Source of the DNA: an uncultured Bacilli bacterium
Lineage (GTDB): Bacteria; Bacillota_I; Bacilli_A; RF39; UBA660
Length of the DNA stretch: 64,000 nt
Direction: 5' to 3'
NCBI GenBank assembly: GCA_934098555.1
Contig: CAKOOQ010000001.1
Coordinates: 11,311 to 75,310, forward strand
Below the pieces are notes generated by a model. The model searched no databases, was not told the DNA's origin, and saw only the letters and a list, made by a program, of their open reading frames with translations. This document shows positions 17,985-27,900 of the stretch, piece by piece (the first letter of the stretch is position 1; every line of letters starts with the position of its first letter). The position numbers and the translations under genes are program-made.

Positions 17985-19568
17985 TTAATAAAAGTTAGAA
18001 CAACTATCTTCTTCTATCTGATTCATTCCTTCTTTGTCAGTTTTTACGATTTTAACAACTTCATTTTCGGTAAATAAATTTTCGATAGATGTATCAATAT
18101 AGGATTGATATGTTTTAAAAGTAAACTCATAATTATCGCCAATAGAAACTTCATTTAAAAGAGCCTTTTTTACTTTAACAGTTTGAACATCGTCACTTAA
18201 AAAACTTTGTAAAGTTAAATAGATATAATCACTATCACTACTTAAAACGCTATTCAAAATTTTATAAGTTCTTATAAATTCACAACTGGAATAATTAGTT
18301 TTATTTTGATAATATTTTTGACGATTTTTTTTAATCATAGCAATATTTTTTTCATTAGCGCTCACTGTTATAGTTGGTTCTAGTTTATAATCATAAACTT
18401 TTTTTTCTTTTAAATCTTTAATCATATGTCCTAAAATATCTGTTTTTATATTAATCTTCTCTAAAGTATAATTTAAATAAACAAGATTATCTTTTTTAAC
18501 AATGTCCGTTTTCATGGCATTACTAAGGGGATAATATTCATAAGTGACTTTAATTGTGTCTAAATTATTGTCAATATTATAGTTAGCAATATTGCCTATA
18601 AAAACAGTATCTTTATTCATAATAAGTTCTTCTGTTAACGTTTCTAATTTTAAATCACTTGGTACACCACTTATGAATTCCGTTTTAGAAAGTTCATCTA
18701 AAGCCATAACACAGCCTAAACCTAAAAGAAGAATCGTACCAACAAAACTTATTAAAAACATTTTGGCATAGCCTTTACGGCTAGCTACAAAATGATATAA
18801 AATCATAAAAAATAAAAAGCCAAAGATAAATAATGAAAAGATAATCAAATACAAACCAAAATAATAGACTTGGTGGAGAAGTAAATAAATGGCAAGGGCT
18901 AAAACAAAAACCATAACCATTAAATAAATACTAAGGGCAAAAAGCATAATAATAGCCCCAAATTTTAAAAGATAACTAAATATTTTAATAATGGTCTCGC
19001 CTTGAGGTGGAATGATATTATTTTTCTTCTCATAAGAAATTTCTTTTTGGAAAAACTTTTTATCTAAGGCTGTTTTAAAAATATAAAAAGCCATCAAGAT
19101 ATAAGATAATTCTAAAATAAATTTCCAAACATAGTAAAAAATACGATTAAAAGGGCTTGATAAAATATAAAAGATATTTTTTCCTAAATTAATAAGTAAT
19201 GAAAAAGGAATGTGCCCTAAAGAAATAACTAATAAAAAGAGTAAAATTTCGATAATTAAATAAACGATTTCTTTAAAAGATCTGCTACTTAAATCTTGAC
19301 TAATGTTTTGAATGTAAGAAAGTAAATACTCTGAAAAATCTTCTAACGTATTTTTAGAAACTTCGTTTTTAGGTTTATATGTTTTATAAAGTTCTTTGGC
19401 AAGTTCTTTGGGACTACCAAAAACATTTACGGCCTCTTCTTCCGTTAAGCCCTTTTTTGTTTTATCTTCGATATAATCATTATATTCTTTTAAAATATCT
19501 TCGCGGTCTTCGTCATCGATATTTTGAAGATTATCGCTTAATATTTTTAAAAATTCTTTTTTACGCAT
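17985..19568 (-). CDS. HAAS (DUF1700) domain membrane protein
   Basis: 527 residues. The first 70 residues form the HAAS helix pair: [12 protein letters not shown] ... [34 protein letters not shown], a cytoplasmic domain usually paired with PadR-type regulators. About seven hydrophobic segments follow (about 100-300) and then a 220-residue soluble part of strands, probably outside, like DUF4097-type adhesin regions though I cannot confirm this. No PadR gene is adjacent. It is likely a membrane sensor or envelope-stress protein. Its upstream neighbour is separated by about 300 bases. Confidence 0.75.
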   Translation of the reverse strand: MRKKEFLKILSDNLQNIDDEDREDILKEYNDYIEDKTKKGLTEEEAVNVFGSPKELAKELYKTYKPKNEVSKNTLEDFSEYLLSYIQNISQDLSSRSFKEIVYLIIEILLFLLVISLGHIPFSLLINLGKNIFYILSSPFNRIFYYVWKFILELSYILMAFYIFKTALDKKFFQKEISYEKKNNIIPPQGETIIKIFSYLLKFGAIIMLFALSIYLMVMVFVLALAIYLLLHQVYYFGLYLIIFSLFIFGFLFFMILYHFVASRKGYAKMFLISFVGTILLLGLGCVMALDELSKTEFISGVPSDLKLETLTEELIMNKDTVFIGNIANYNIDNNLDTIKVTYEYYPLSNAMKTDIVKKDNLVYLNYTLEKINIKTDILGHMIKDLKEKKVYDYKLEPTITVSANEKNIAMIKKNRQKYYQNKTNYSSCEFIRTYKILNSVLSSDSDYIYLTLQSFLSDDVQTVKVKKALLNEVSIGDNYEFTFKTYQSYIDTSIENLFTENEVVKIVKTDKEGMNQIEEDSCSNFY

Positions 19569-19864
19569 AACCTTCTCCTTCTATTCATCCTTAGAGTATC
19601 ATTCTAAGAAAGGCTTGTCAATCAAAAAAGAGTAACCCATAGGCTACTCTCGGCGAATTTCCTTTTCTTAGAAAGAAAGTGTTATTTATATACATATAAA
19701 TTTAAAGTTGTTTGGGGTAGTAATAATGACATTAACGCTGTCAACGATAGGAAATCCACCATCAAACCTTTTTTGGCTTGACGCCTAATATACTAACCAC
19801 TTTTACCATTTTTCGCAAGAGAAGATTTTGACAAGTTTTGTCGAATAAATTATTTGACACAAGG
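19569..19864. other. Non-coding gap
   Basis: Holds the leftward terminator described next and about 210 bases of unrecognised sequence with no convincing open frame or RNA. Confidence 0.5.
19624..19649 (-). terminator. Terminator downstream of the ABC exporter
   Basis: GAGTAACC and GGCTACTC form an 8-bp stem with one mismatch and a four-base loop; on the minus strand it is followed by six T. It lies about 215 bases beyond the stop codon of the exporter gene. Confidence 0.75.
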
Positions 19865-21595
19865 TTATTTTTGCTTAACAATTTCTGTTTCATATAATTC
19901 TTTATACGGTTTGCAATTTTTAATAAGTTCATTATGTTTTCCTTCGGCAACAATACGTCCATCTTCAATCATTAATATACGATCAGCATTTTTTACAGTT
20001 GATAGACGATGAGCAATTATTAAAATGGTATATTCCTGTTGAAGGTTATCAATTGCTTGTTGAATCTTGGCTTGTGTTTCATTATCAAGAGCTGATGTAG
20101 CCTCATCAAAAAGAATGATTTCTGTTTTTTGAACAAAGGCTCTAGCTATCGCTAGTCTTTGTTTTTGTCCTCCAGATAAAGTTATACCACCTTCACCAAC
20201 AATGGTATCATATTTTAATGGCAAAGATTCAACAAAATCGTCAAGAGCAGCCAAATGGCAGGCCTCAATCATCTCTTCTTCAGTTAAATCTTTTTTAACT
20301 AATTTTAAATTATCTCTAATACTCATATTAAATATATAAGGATTTTGACTGACAATTGTAATATTACCTCGTATGGAATCTTTATCTAACTCTTTTATAT
20401 CTACGCCATCAATAGTAATTTTACCATCATAGTTATCATACATTTTGCAAAGAAGATTAAATATTGTTGTTTTACCTGCTCCACTTTTACCTACAAAAGC
20501 AACTGTTTCATTAGCCTTTACCTTAAAATTCAAATGATTCAAAACTTTATTTTCCTTATATTTAAAATTAACATTTTTAAATTCAAAGTTACCATCCACT
20601 TTGTCTAAATGTTTATCTCCAAAAGTTTCTTTAACATATTTTTCATCTTCAAAAATATCAAATATTCTCGTAGCAGATAAATTAAACTTTTTAATTAATT
20701 CATGAAAGCCTGTAATATTTTGGACCAAACTATTATACCGATTACCAAAGTTAAATAAAACAATACCCGTCGCGACAGCAAGAGAACCGTTCAAAACAGA
20801 GATACCAATAATAAATGAAATAACAAAAAGCGAAATAGCTGCCCAATACCACCTAATTACTAAATAAGTTAAATTAATTTTTTCCATGGTGTATTTTTCT
20901 GAATTTAAGTTTTCAAAACGTGTTCTAAGTTCATCTAAAAAACTTTTTTCACCATTTAACATTTTAATATCTTCGGCACCTCTTACAATTTCACCCGTGA
21001 AACTTGTCATAGCATCATTACTCTTTTTGTAATTTGCATTGTTTTTGTTGTAGATATTTATCCTTAACACTTCGATTATCATTCGAATAGAAAAAGCAAA
21101 CAAAACAAAAATAAACACTGTTTTACTTAAAATAAAATAAGTTATTAAAATACCAATATTGGCAATAATGCCATTAATGTATTTATTTAAATCTGTAAAA
21201 ATAGTTGAAATATTTTTCGTGTCGCCAATTAATCTTTGAATAAATATTCCTGAACCATTTTCTTCTAAAGTTTGATTACTAAGTTTCAATATTTCCGCAC
21301 CTAAATCTGATTGAATATTTATATAGATTTGTCTAAATATTTTCTGATACAACTTACTCTTAAAATAATCCAAAGTATCTTCTAAAAGAATACAAATAAG
21401 AACAATTACAGACATATAAATAAATTGTTTTATATTTTCATTTGTTAATAAAACGATTTGTTTTGCAGACATAAATGGAAATAAAATACTAAAACAAATA
21501 CCAAAAACACTTAAAAGAAAATAGACAATAATCTTCTTTTTTTCACTTTTCGCGTATTTCCACACGAACTTCACATTTTTTATAAACTCTTTCAC
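19865..21595 (-). CDS. ABC exporter, fused permease and ATPase
   Basis: 576 residues, the usual size of a half-transporter that works as a dimer. Six membrane helices (about 20-300) precede the nucleotide-binding domain: VAFVGKSGAGKTTIFNLL (Walker A), SQNPYIFN (Q-loop), LSGGQKQRLAIARAF (signature), IILFDEATSALD (Walker B) and IIAHRL (H-loop). All are intact. It resembles MsbA/LmrA-type lipid or drug exporters; the substrate cannot be given. Usually two such genes are paired; here there is one, so a homodimer is likely. Confidence 0.9.
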   Translation of the reverse strand: MKEFIKNVKFVWKYAKSEKKKIIVYFLLSVFGICFSILFPFMSAKQIVLLTNENIKQFIYMSVIVLICILLEDTLDYFKSKLYQKIFRQIYINIQSDLGAEILKLSNQTLEENGSGIFIQRLIGDTKNISTIFTDLNKYINGIIANIGILITYFILSKTVFIFVLFAFSIRMIIEVLRINIYNKNNANYKKSNDAMTSFTGEIVRGAEDIKMLNGEKSFLDELRTRFENLNSEKYTMEKINLTYLVIRWYWAAISLFVISFIIGISVLNGSLAVATGIVLFNFGNRYNSLVQNITGFHELIKKFNLSATRIFDIFEDEKYVKETFGDKHLDKVDGNFEFKNVNFKYKENKVLNHLNFKVKANETVAFVGKSGAGKTTIFNLLCKMYDNYDGKITIDGVDIKELDKDSIRGNITIVSQNPYIFNMSIRDNLKLVKKDLTEEEMIEACHLAALDDFVESLPLKYDTIVGEGGITLSGGQKQRLAIARAFVQKTEIILFDEATSALDNETQAKIQQAIDNLQQEYTILIIAHRLSTVKNADRILMIEDGRIVAEGKHNELIKNCKPYKELYETEIVKQK

Positions 21596-21683
21596 TCAAC
21601 CACCTCGCTTAAAATTTTAACATTTTAGGACATTTTTTCCAGTCTTTTATTTAATGAATAAATTTGATATAATATACTTGTAT

Positions 21684-21715
21684 AAAAAAAAGGCCCTATT
21701 TTGTTAAAGGTCTTT
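21684..21715. terminator. Hairpin at the 3' end of the Nudix gene
   Basis: AAAAAAGGCC and GGTCTTTTTT pair with one G-T wobble on the plus strand. It spans the stop codon of the Nudix gene, and T-runs on both sides allow use in either direction. Confidence 0.55.
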
Positions 21716-22301
21716 TTTTGCTTCTTTTGTAGCTATTTAAATAACTCATATAACTGGCTATTAAATCTCCATCCATTAAATTATTAGGAACATCTTCAGG
21801 ATAAAAGAATTTTAATCTCTTAGTTTCAGAATCTCCCTTTAACCTAGAAGCATTTTCTAAGTTAACATCAGCAAGATATAAAGAGGTATTATTATAAACA
21901 ATATCCCCGTTAGGATAACTATTTTTTCTAGATTCTCCAGATAAAGTATCTATTAGAATTAAATTTTCTGGATTTAATTTAATTCCTGTTTCTTCAAAAG
22001 CTTCCCGGATAGCTGTTAGTCTTAAATCTTCTCCTAAATCTTGACACCCTCCTGGCAACCCCCATTTATTCCGATCCGTTCTTTCTTGTAATAGAATTTG
22101 TCCTTTTTCATTTCTAATGATAATAGCAGCTCCCGTTTGAATAAAAGGAATATGATTTATTCTATCATCTAATGCCATTCTAAATAAAACAGGATACCCA
22201 CCATAATTACGACTTAATTCTAATAATTCTTTTTCATCTAAACTCATGACTAAATTAACAAATTCCTCATGAGAATATTCACGCATTTTTTTATATTTCA
22301 T
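21696..22301 (-). CDS. Nudix hydrolase
   Basis: 201 residues. A helical N-terminal part (YSHEEFVNLVMSL...NYGGYP) is followed by a complete Nudix box at about 90-112: GGCQDLGEDLRLTAIREAFE then ETGI, fitting G-x5-E-x7-R-E-U-x-E-E-x-G-U. So it should hydrolyse a nucleoside diphosphate linked to another group, with Mg or Mn. The N-terminal extension is that of Firmicutes DUF4743/YjhB-like members. ATG at 22301 chosen since AGGGAG touches the upstream in-frame GTG. Single gene. Confidence 0.88.
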   Translation of the reverse strand: MKYKKMREYSHEEFVNLVMSLDEKELLELSRNYGGYPVLFRMALDDRINHIPFIQTGAAIIIRNEKGQILLQERTDRNKWGLPGGCQDLGEDLRLTAIREAFEETGIKLNPENLILIDTLSGESRKNSYPNGDIVYNNTSLYLADVNLENASRLKGDSETKRLKFFYPEDVPNNLMDGDLIASYMSYLNSYKRSKKRPLTK

Positions 22302-22359
22302 TGTTATCACTCCCTAAGCGTATTATATAATAACATTTAAACAATTAAAAGTTTAATAA

Positions 22360-24417
22360 TTATTGGTTATTAAATTTTTTCATGATTTTTAAACTATTTA
22401 AAATAGTGAGTAAAGTAACACCTGTATCAGCAAAAACGGCAAACCACATATTGGCAAGACCAAAAACACTTAATAATAAAATACTTATTTTTACGAACAT
22501 AGCAAACGTTAAATTTTGCTTAATTACTTTTTTGGTGTATTTGGATATATCAATGGCTTCGGTAATTTTAGTTAAATCATCACTCATTAAAACAATATCA
22601 CTGGCTTCAATAGCACTATCGGTTCCAACACCACCCATAGAAATACCAATGTCAGCTCTTTTTAAAACAGGTGCGTCATTTATACCATCTCCAACGAATA
22701 TAGTAATTTCATTATTTTTGCTTACCCGTTCAAAACTTGCAAATTTATCAGTCGGTAACATCTCATATTTGATTTCATCCATTCCTAATTTATGGCCAAT
22801 ATCGAGCGCCACTTCTTTTTTATCTCCGGTAAACATATACGTTTTAATACCAATACTTTTTAGTTTCGTAATGACAGATTTTGCTTCTTTTTTGATACCA
22901 TCATCTATCATAATAGACGCTACATGTTCCCCATCAATATTTAAATGTAAAGAAGCATAAGAAGCACAAGGACACAACTTATTATTACCAAGCAATATTT
23001 TTTTATCATTTAAAGTAAAGGATATTCCCTTGCCTGTTATTTCTTTAAAATCTTTAACATCTTGGTTATCCACTTTAATGTCTTTTAATTTTAAAATAGA
23101 TTTGGCAATGGGATGATTAGAAAAAGATTCTCCCTTAATTAAGATATCAATAATTTCATCCATGGTATATTTATCTTTTACATTATCATCGGTGATAACA
23201 ATTTGGGAAACTTGAAAACTGCCATTTGTAAGTGTGCCGGTTTTATCAAAAATAATATTTTTTACATTACTTAAATTATCTAGATAATTACTTCCTTTAA
23301 TAAGGATACCTTTTTTACTTGCCACTCCGATGGCAGTAAAATAAGAAAGGGGTACGGAGATAGCTATCGCACATGGGCAAGAGATAACTAGGAAAGTAAG
23401 ACCTCGGTAAAGACTATCTGAAAAAGAAATTTTAAAGGTAAAAGGTAAAACAAGGGTAATAACAAGGGCTAAAATCATCACAAGCGGGGTATAAATCTTA
23501 CTTATTTTAGAAACAATAGTTTCTGTTTTCGTTTTTTTATCCGTTGCCTTTTCTAATAAATCTAAAATTTTAGCCACCGTTGAATTTTCATATAAGGAAG
23601 TTGCCTCTATTTCTAAAACATTCTCGGTATTAATACTTCCTGATAAAACTTTGTCACCCAAAGAAACTTTTATTTTATCGCTTTCACCTGTTAAAGCGGA
23701 GGTATCAAGTAAACTACTACCCTTAACAATAACCCCATCAACAGGTATTTTCTCACCTTTTTTGACTAATAATATATCTTTAAGTTTTACTTCTTCAACC
23801 GGTATTTCGATAATTTCATCATTAACTTTTTTGTTTGCAACAACGGATTTAATGTCCAATAATTCTTTAATAGATTGGCGAGAATTATGAATAGCTTTTT
23901 CTTCTAAAATTTTGCCAATCGTATATAAGAAAATGACCATCATACCTTCTAAGATGTTACCTGTAAATAAGGCCCCAAGGCAGGAAATACTTATTAAAGC
24001 GTTCTCATTAATACCTTGTCCTTTGATTAACATTTTAATGGCATTAAAAGTAGTTTTATAAAGTAAAAGCGTATAACTTATGATATAGAAAATTATTTTT
24101 ATAAAGTTTGGTAAAGGACATAGATAAGAAATAAAGCCTAAAAGAATAGCCATTAGTAAAATACTTAAATGATATTCCTTTTTCTCTACTACTACTTCTT
24201 CTGTTAAAAAAGCATCTGGCTCTACTTTTTTAATTAATTCATTTAGTTCTTCTAAACGATAATTTTTTTTAGACTCAAAAGATACTTTACAAGTATTAAA
24301 ATTAACCGAAGCATTATTAAAATTTTCATTTTTATTTAACATTTCTTCGATTTCCCTGGCACAATTAGCACAATCTAAGTTGTTAATATGATATTTATAT
24401 TTTCCCATTTTATTCAT
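22360..24417 (-). CDS. cadA: Heavy-metal P1B-type ATPase (cadmium/zinc/lead exporter)
   Basis: 685 residues. One HMA domain with LDCANCA (metal-binding Cys pair near 16-19), eight membrane helices with the ion-binding VISCPCAIAIS motif in helix 6, TGES (actuator), DKTGTLT (phosphorylated Asp), SNHPIA (the HP motif) and GDGINDAPVL. CPC together with the neighbouring CadC-type regulator points to soft divalent ions Zn, Cd and Pb rather than copper. It pumps metal out of the cytoplasm. Its start overlaps the regulator gene by eight bases, so both are translated from one transcript under metal control. Confidence 0.92.
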   Translation of the reverse strand: MNKMGKYKYHINNLDCANCAREIEEMLNKNENFNNASVNFNTCKVSFESKKNYRLEELNELIKKVEPDAFLTEEVVVEKKEYHLSILLMAILLGFISYLCPLPNFIKIIFYIISYTLLLYKTTFNAIKMLIKGQGINENALISISCLGALFTGNILEGMMVIFLYTIGKILEEKAIHNSRQSIKELLDIKSVVANKKVNDEIIEIPVEEVKLKDILLVKKGEKIPVDGVIVKGSSLLDTSALTGESDKIKVSLGDKVLSGSINTENVLEIEATSLYENSTVAKILDLLEKATDKKTKTETIVSKISKIYTPLVMILALVITLVLPFTFKISFSDSLYRGLTFLVISCPCAIAISVPLSYFTAIGVASKKGILIKGSNYLDNLSNVKNIIFDKTGTLTNGSFQVSQIVITDDNVKDKYTMDEIIDILIKGESFSNHPIAKSILKLKDIKVDNQDVKDFKEITGKGISFTLNDKKILLGNNKLCPCASYASLHLNIDGEHVASIMIDDGIKKEAKSVITKLKSIGIKTYMFTGDKKEVALDIGHKLGMDEIKYEMLPTDKFASFERVSKNNEITIFVGDGINDAPVLKRADIGISMGGVGTDSAIEASDIVLMSDDLTKITEAIDISKYTKKVIKQNLTFAMFVKISILLLSVFGLANMWFAVFADTGVTLLTILNSLKIMKKFNNQ

Positions 24418-24793
24418 TTTCCTTTCTGTGTAATATATGCTCTAAACCTATTTCATAGAGTTTTTTAATATGTTCATCATCTAAAGTGTAATATACTTCT
24501 TTACCTTCTTTTCTTGATTGAACAATGCCATTTTCTCTTAAAATAGCCAGTTGATGAGAAATAGATGATTTAGTCATATTAAGAGCATTAGCAATATCAC
24601 ACACACACATTTCATGATTATCTAAAGCCCATAAAATATTAATTCTTGTCTTTTCGCCTAATATTTTAAAAAGAACCGATAAACTTTCTAACTCCTCTTT
24701 TTGCGGTTTATTTTGTAAAGCAACTAAAACGGCTTCTTTATGAATAACATGACAATCACAAGATTGATTGAAAAATTTCTTTTCTTTTGCCAT
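24410..24793 (-). CDS. cadC: ArsR/SmtB family metal-sensing repressor, CadC type
   Basis: About 127 residues with a winged helix. CDC at residues 12-14 and MCVCD at 62-66 match the alpha3N cysteine-rich metal site of CadC (its ELCVCD motif), which binds Cd, Pb or Zn and releases DNA. ISHQLAILRENGIV is the recognition helix. I use ATG 24793, nine bases after GGAGGC; the longer in-frame start at 24856 falls inside the promoter described below. It heads the cadC-cadA operon and should repress it until metal binds. Confidence 0.9.
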   Translation of the reverse strand: MAKEKKFFNQSCDCHVIHKEAVLVALQNKPQKEELESLSVLFKILGEKTRINILWALDNHEMCVCDIANALNMTKSSISHQLAILRENGIVQSRKEGKEVYYTLDDEHIKKLYEIGLEHILHRKENE

Positions 24794-24809
24794 AGTACGC
24801 CTCCTTTGG

Positions 24810-24825
24810 TTGAATACTCTTTCAA
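24810..24825. promoter_or_regulatory. CadC operator 2, at the transcript start
   Basis: TTGAATACTCTTTCAA repeats operator 1 with two changes, with centres 31 bases (about three helical turns) apart, which would place both dimers on the same face of the DNA. Confidence 0.75.
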
Positions 24826-24833
24826 CTAAATTC

Positions 24834-24863
24834 ATTATAGTTGAATATTCATTCAATTGTCAA
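24834..24863 (-). promoter_or_regulatory. cadCA promoter
   Basis: On the minus strand TTGACA (24858-24863) and TATAAT (24834-24839) are both perfect consensus boxes with an 18-base spacer. The spacer is filled by one of the two operators, so repressor binding would directly block RNA polymerase. Confidence 0.9.
24841..24856. promoter_or_regulatory. CadC operator 1, between -35 and -10
   Basis: TTGAATATTCATTCAA, an imperfect palindrome of the TTGAATAnTCnTTCAA form, like the hyphenated repeats bound by ArsR/SmtB repressors. Confidence 0.8.
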
Positions 24864-24914
24864 GTGTATCTTTAATATACTATGCCCAAAAGAAAAGATA
24901 AGACTTTTTTCATC

Positions 24915-27900
24915 TTATCTTCTAAATAAATTAACAAATTTTGTCCAAAAGCTTTCTTTTTTTGTTTCTGTTTGAGTATTTTCTTCTTCTTTAGGGACTT
25001 TTACACCATCTAACACTTGGATAAATTTAGTACTAGCTGCCGTATCATCTTTTTTCATCGTAAATATTTGATAATTTTCACTTAACTCTACTAAAGCCTC
25101 TACTTTATTTGTGACTACTTTTGCATCATTTGTATAAGAACTTAAAGTGTTTATTCCTTCTTTATTAAAGGTTTTAATTCCTGAATCAAGAGTTGTCATA
25201 CCTTCTTTTAAAGTAGTTGTACCAGCTGATAATTCTTTCATTTTACTATTTAATACACTAACACCTTCTGTTAATAAAGAGGTTCCATCTTTTAAGGTAT
25301 CCGCACCAGTTGAAGCTTCTTTTAAAGCTGCTGTTAATGTTGTTAGCATATCATTAATCTTCTTCGTAGTCGCATTCATTGTTTGTAAGGTAGATGATAA
25401 AGCTTCGTTATTTGTTGTTAAAAGAGTTATTAAATTTTCATTATTACTATAAGTATTTTCATATTGATATTTTAGATTATAAAGTTCTAAATTTGTCTTA
25501 GCAAGAGTTTCATATGTCATATCTTTTAAACCATAAGTTTCGTAAGCTTCTTTTAATTTTTGATTGCCAGCGGTTAGATTTTCGATAGTTTTCGTATTTG
25601 TTGCCATTAAAGTTTTGATTTGATTTACTTTCTCTTGCGTTTCTTTACTCGTTAAAGAACCACTCGCTTTTTTTAATTCGGCTAAAATTTGTTTTAAACC
25701 ATCACTGACATCCGCGGTACCATTTTTAATTTGTTCTAACTTATTTAAAACATTATTTAAGTTTTCACTAATTAAAGAAGCTCCACCAGAAACGGTATTT
25801 AAACCACTTAAAACATTTTTAGATCCATCTTCAATTTGATTCATACTGGCTTGTAGGGTATCAACACTTTTATAAAGTCCTTTTAATTCATCAAAAACAC
25901 TTAAATCATCACTATCAAGTAATTTAGGCGTAATTACAGAATAAATACTAGCAAGTTCAAATTTCTCGGTTTCAAAAGAAAGTTTTACCGTATCTAAATC
26001 TTTAAAGGTATCCATATTTAAACTTTCATATAGACCAGGTGAAGATAAACCAACTACAATACTTTTTGTTCCATTGTTAATCACTTTACCATTCGTAATT
26101 TTAATATTTGTATTTTCAGTATTAGATAAAATTGTCGCGGTAGTAACAACAAATGGCGTATATAAAGTGGTATTTGTTCCGTTTACATTGACAAGTTTTT
26201 TATCATTATTTTGATACTTAATCGTAATTTCTACTTTGCCTTTTTTACCAATTAAATCTTTAAGAGAAATATCCTTTCCATCTAAAGTATACGTAATATT
26301 TTGAGAAACCGGAATTTGTTTATTTAAAGAACCTTGATAAAAGATATCTTTGCCACCGGCATTCCAAGTTAATAATTCGGCATTACGCGTATAAGGAATA
26401 TTACTATTTATATTGATAATATTTTCAAGATTAGAATAATCCTCAATAGTTTCTAATTTATCTTCATTGATTAAATGATTCGTCACAAAAGTAGATTTTA
26501 CAGAGCCATCGGTATTTAATTTTGTATAAACGGTTTCTTCTTTTTGAAGAGCAAAAACATTATATGGTAAAACTAAACTGAATACTAAAAGGGCTGTTGC
26601 TAATTTCTTTTCCTTTTTTTTCATACTTTTTCCTCTTTTCTTTAAAATTGTTGTTTTCATAATAATAGAATCAAATATAAGTAAAATAGATGGTAAAACC
26701 GTTAAAACAACAAGCATACTTATAATAGCTCCCCTAGAAATAAGGGTACATAAAGAACCTACCATCTCAAGTTCTGAGTAGACACCAACCCCAAAGGTAG
26801 CCGCAAAGAAACACATACCACTTACAAAAATGGAATTGGCACAATAATTCATTGATTCTTTCATAGCATCTTTTTTATCTTTGCCATCATTTCTTTCCTT
26901 TAAATAGTTTGTTGTAAGTAAAATAGCATAGTCAATCGTTGCCCCAAGTTGGATAGTTCCAAGAACAATTGGAGCCACAAATGGTAAAACAACACCGCCA
27001 AAATATGAAACAGACATATTAAGGAAAATAGCAAATTCTATAGCTAGAATAAGTAAAATGGGTAAAGATAAAGATTTTAAAACGAACATCATAATGATTA
27101 AAATACAAACAATAGAAGAAGTATTCACATTTTTAAAGTCTTGATCACTAGTTAAAACAAGATCTTTCATTAAGGGTCCTTCGCCAGCTAAAATACCATT
27201 TTCATCATATTTTTTAATAATAGTATTAATTTCCTTTACTTGGTTATTTAATTCATCAGTAGCAATATCATAAGTAGAGTTTAAAAATAACATTTGATAG
27301 TTATCACTTTCAAAAACTTTAACCATATCTTCTGGTAACATATTTTCTGTTAAACCATATTCTTTTAATTTAGCAAATGATAGCACAAAATCGACACCCG
27401 AAATATTTGTAATTTCACTCGTCATCTTGCTGATATCATCGGCTTTCATATCTTTATCCACCAAGATAATTTCCGGGGAAACGATATTGAATTTTTCTTT
27501 TAATTCGGTATTAGCCACAATACTTTCCAAAGTATCGGGCAAACTTTTATCAATTTTGTAATAAACTCCTACATTGTTATTAGCTAAGTAAGCAGGCACA
27601 AGAAGTAAGACAAAAAGGATAAAAATAATAACATGATGTTTTACAACAAAGGCATTAAATTTTTCAAAATGAATGGTAACTGGTTTATGTTTTGTCTTTG
27701 TAATAAGTTTATCAAAAGTAAGTAATAAACTAGGAAAGACCGTTAAAACACAAATAACTCCAAGTAAAACACCTTTAGCCATAACAAGACCTAAATCTTT
27801 TCCTAAAGTTAGGCTCATCGTACATAAAACTAAGAAACCGGCAATGGTTGTTAAACTACTACCTGTCACGGAAGAAAATGTTTCCATGATGGCTTCGACC

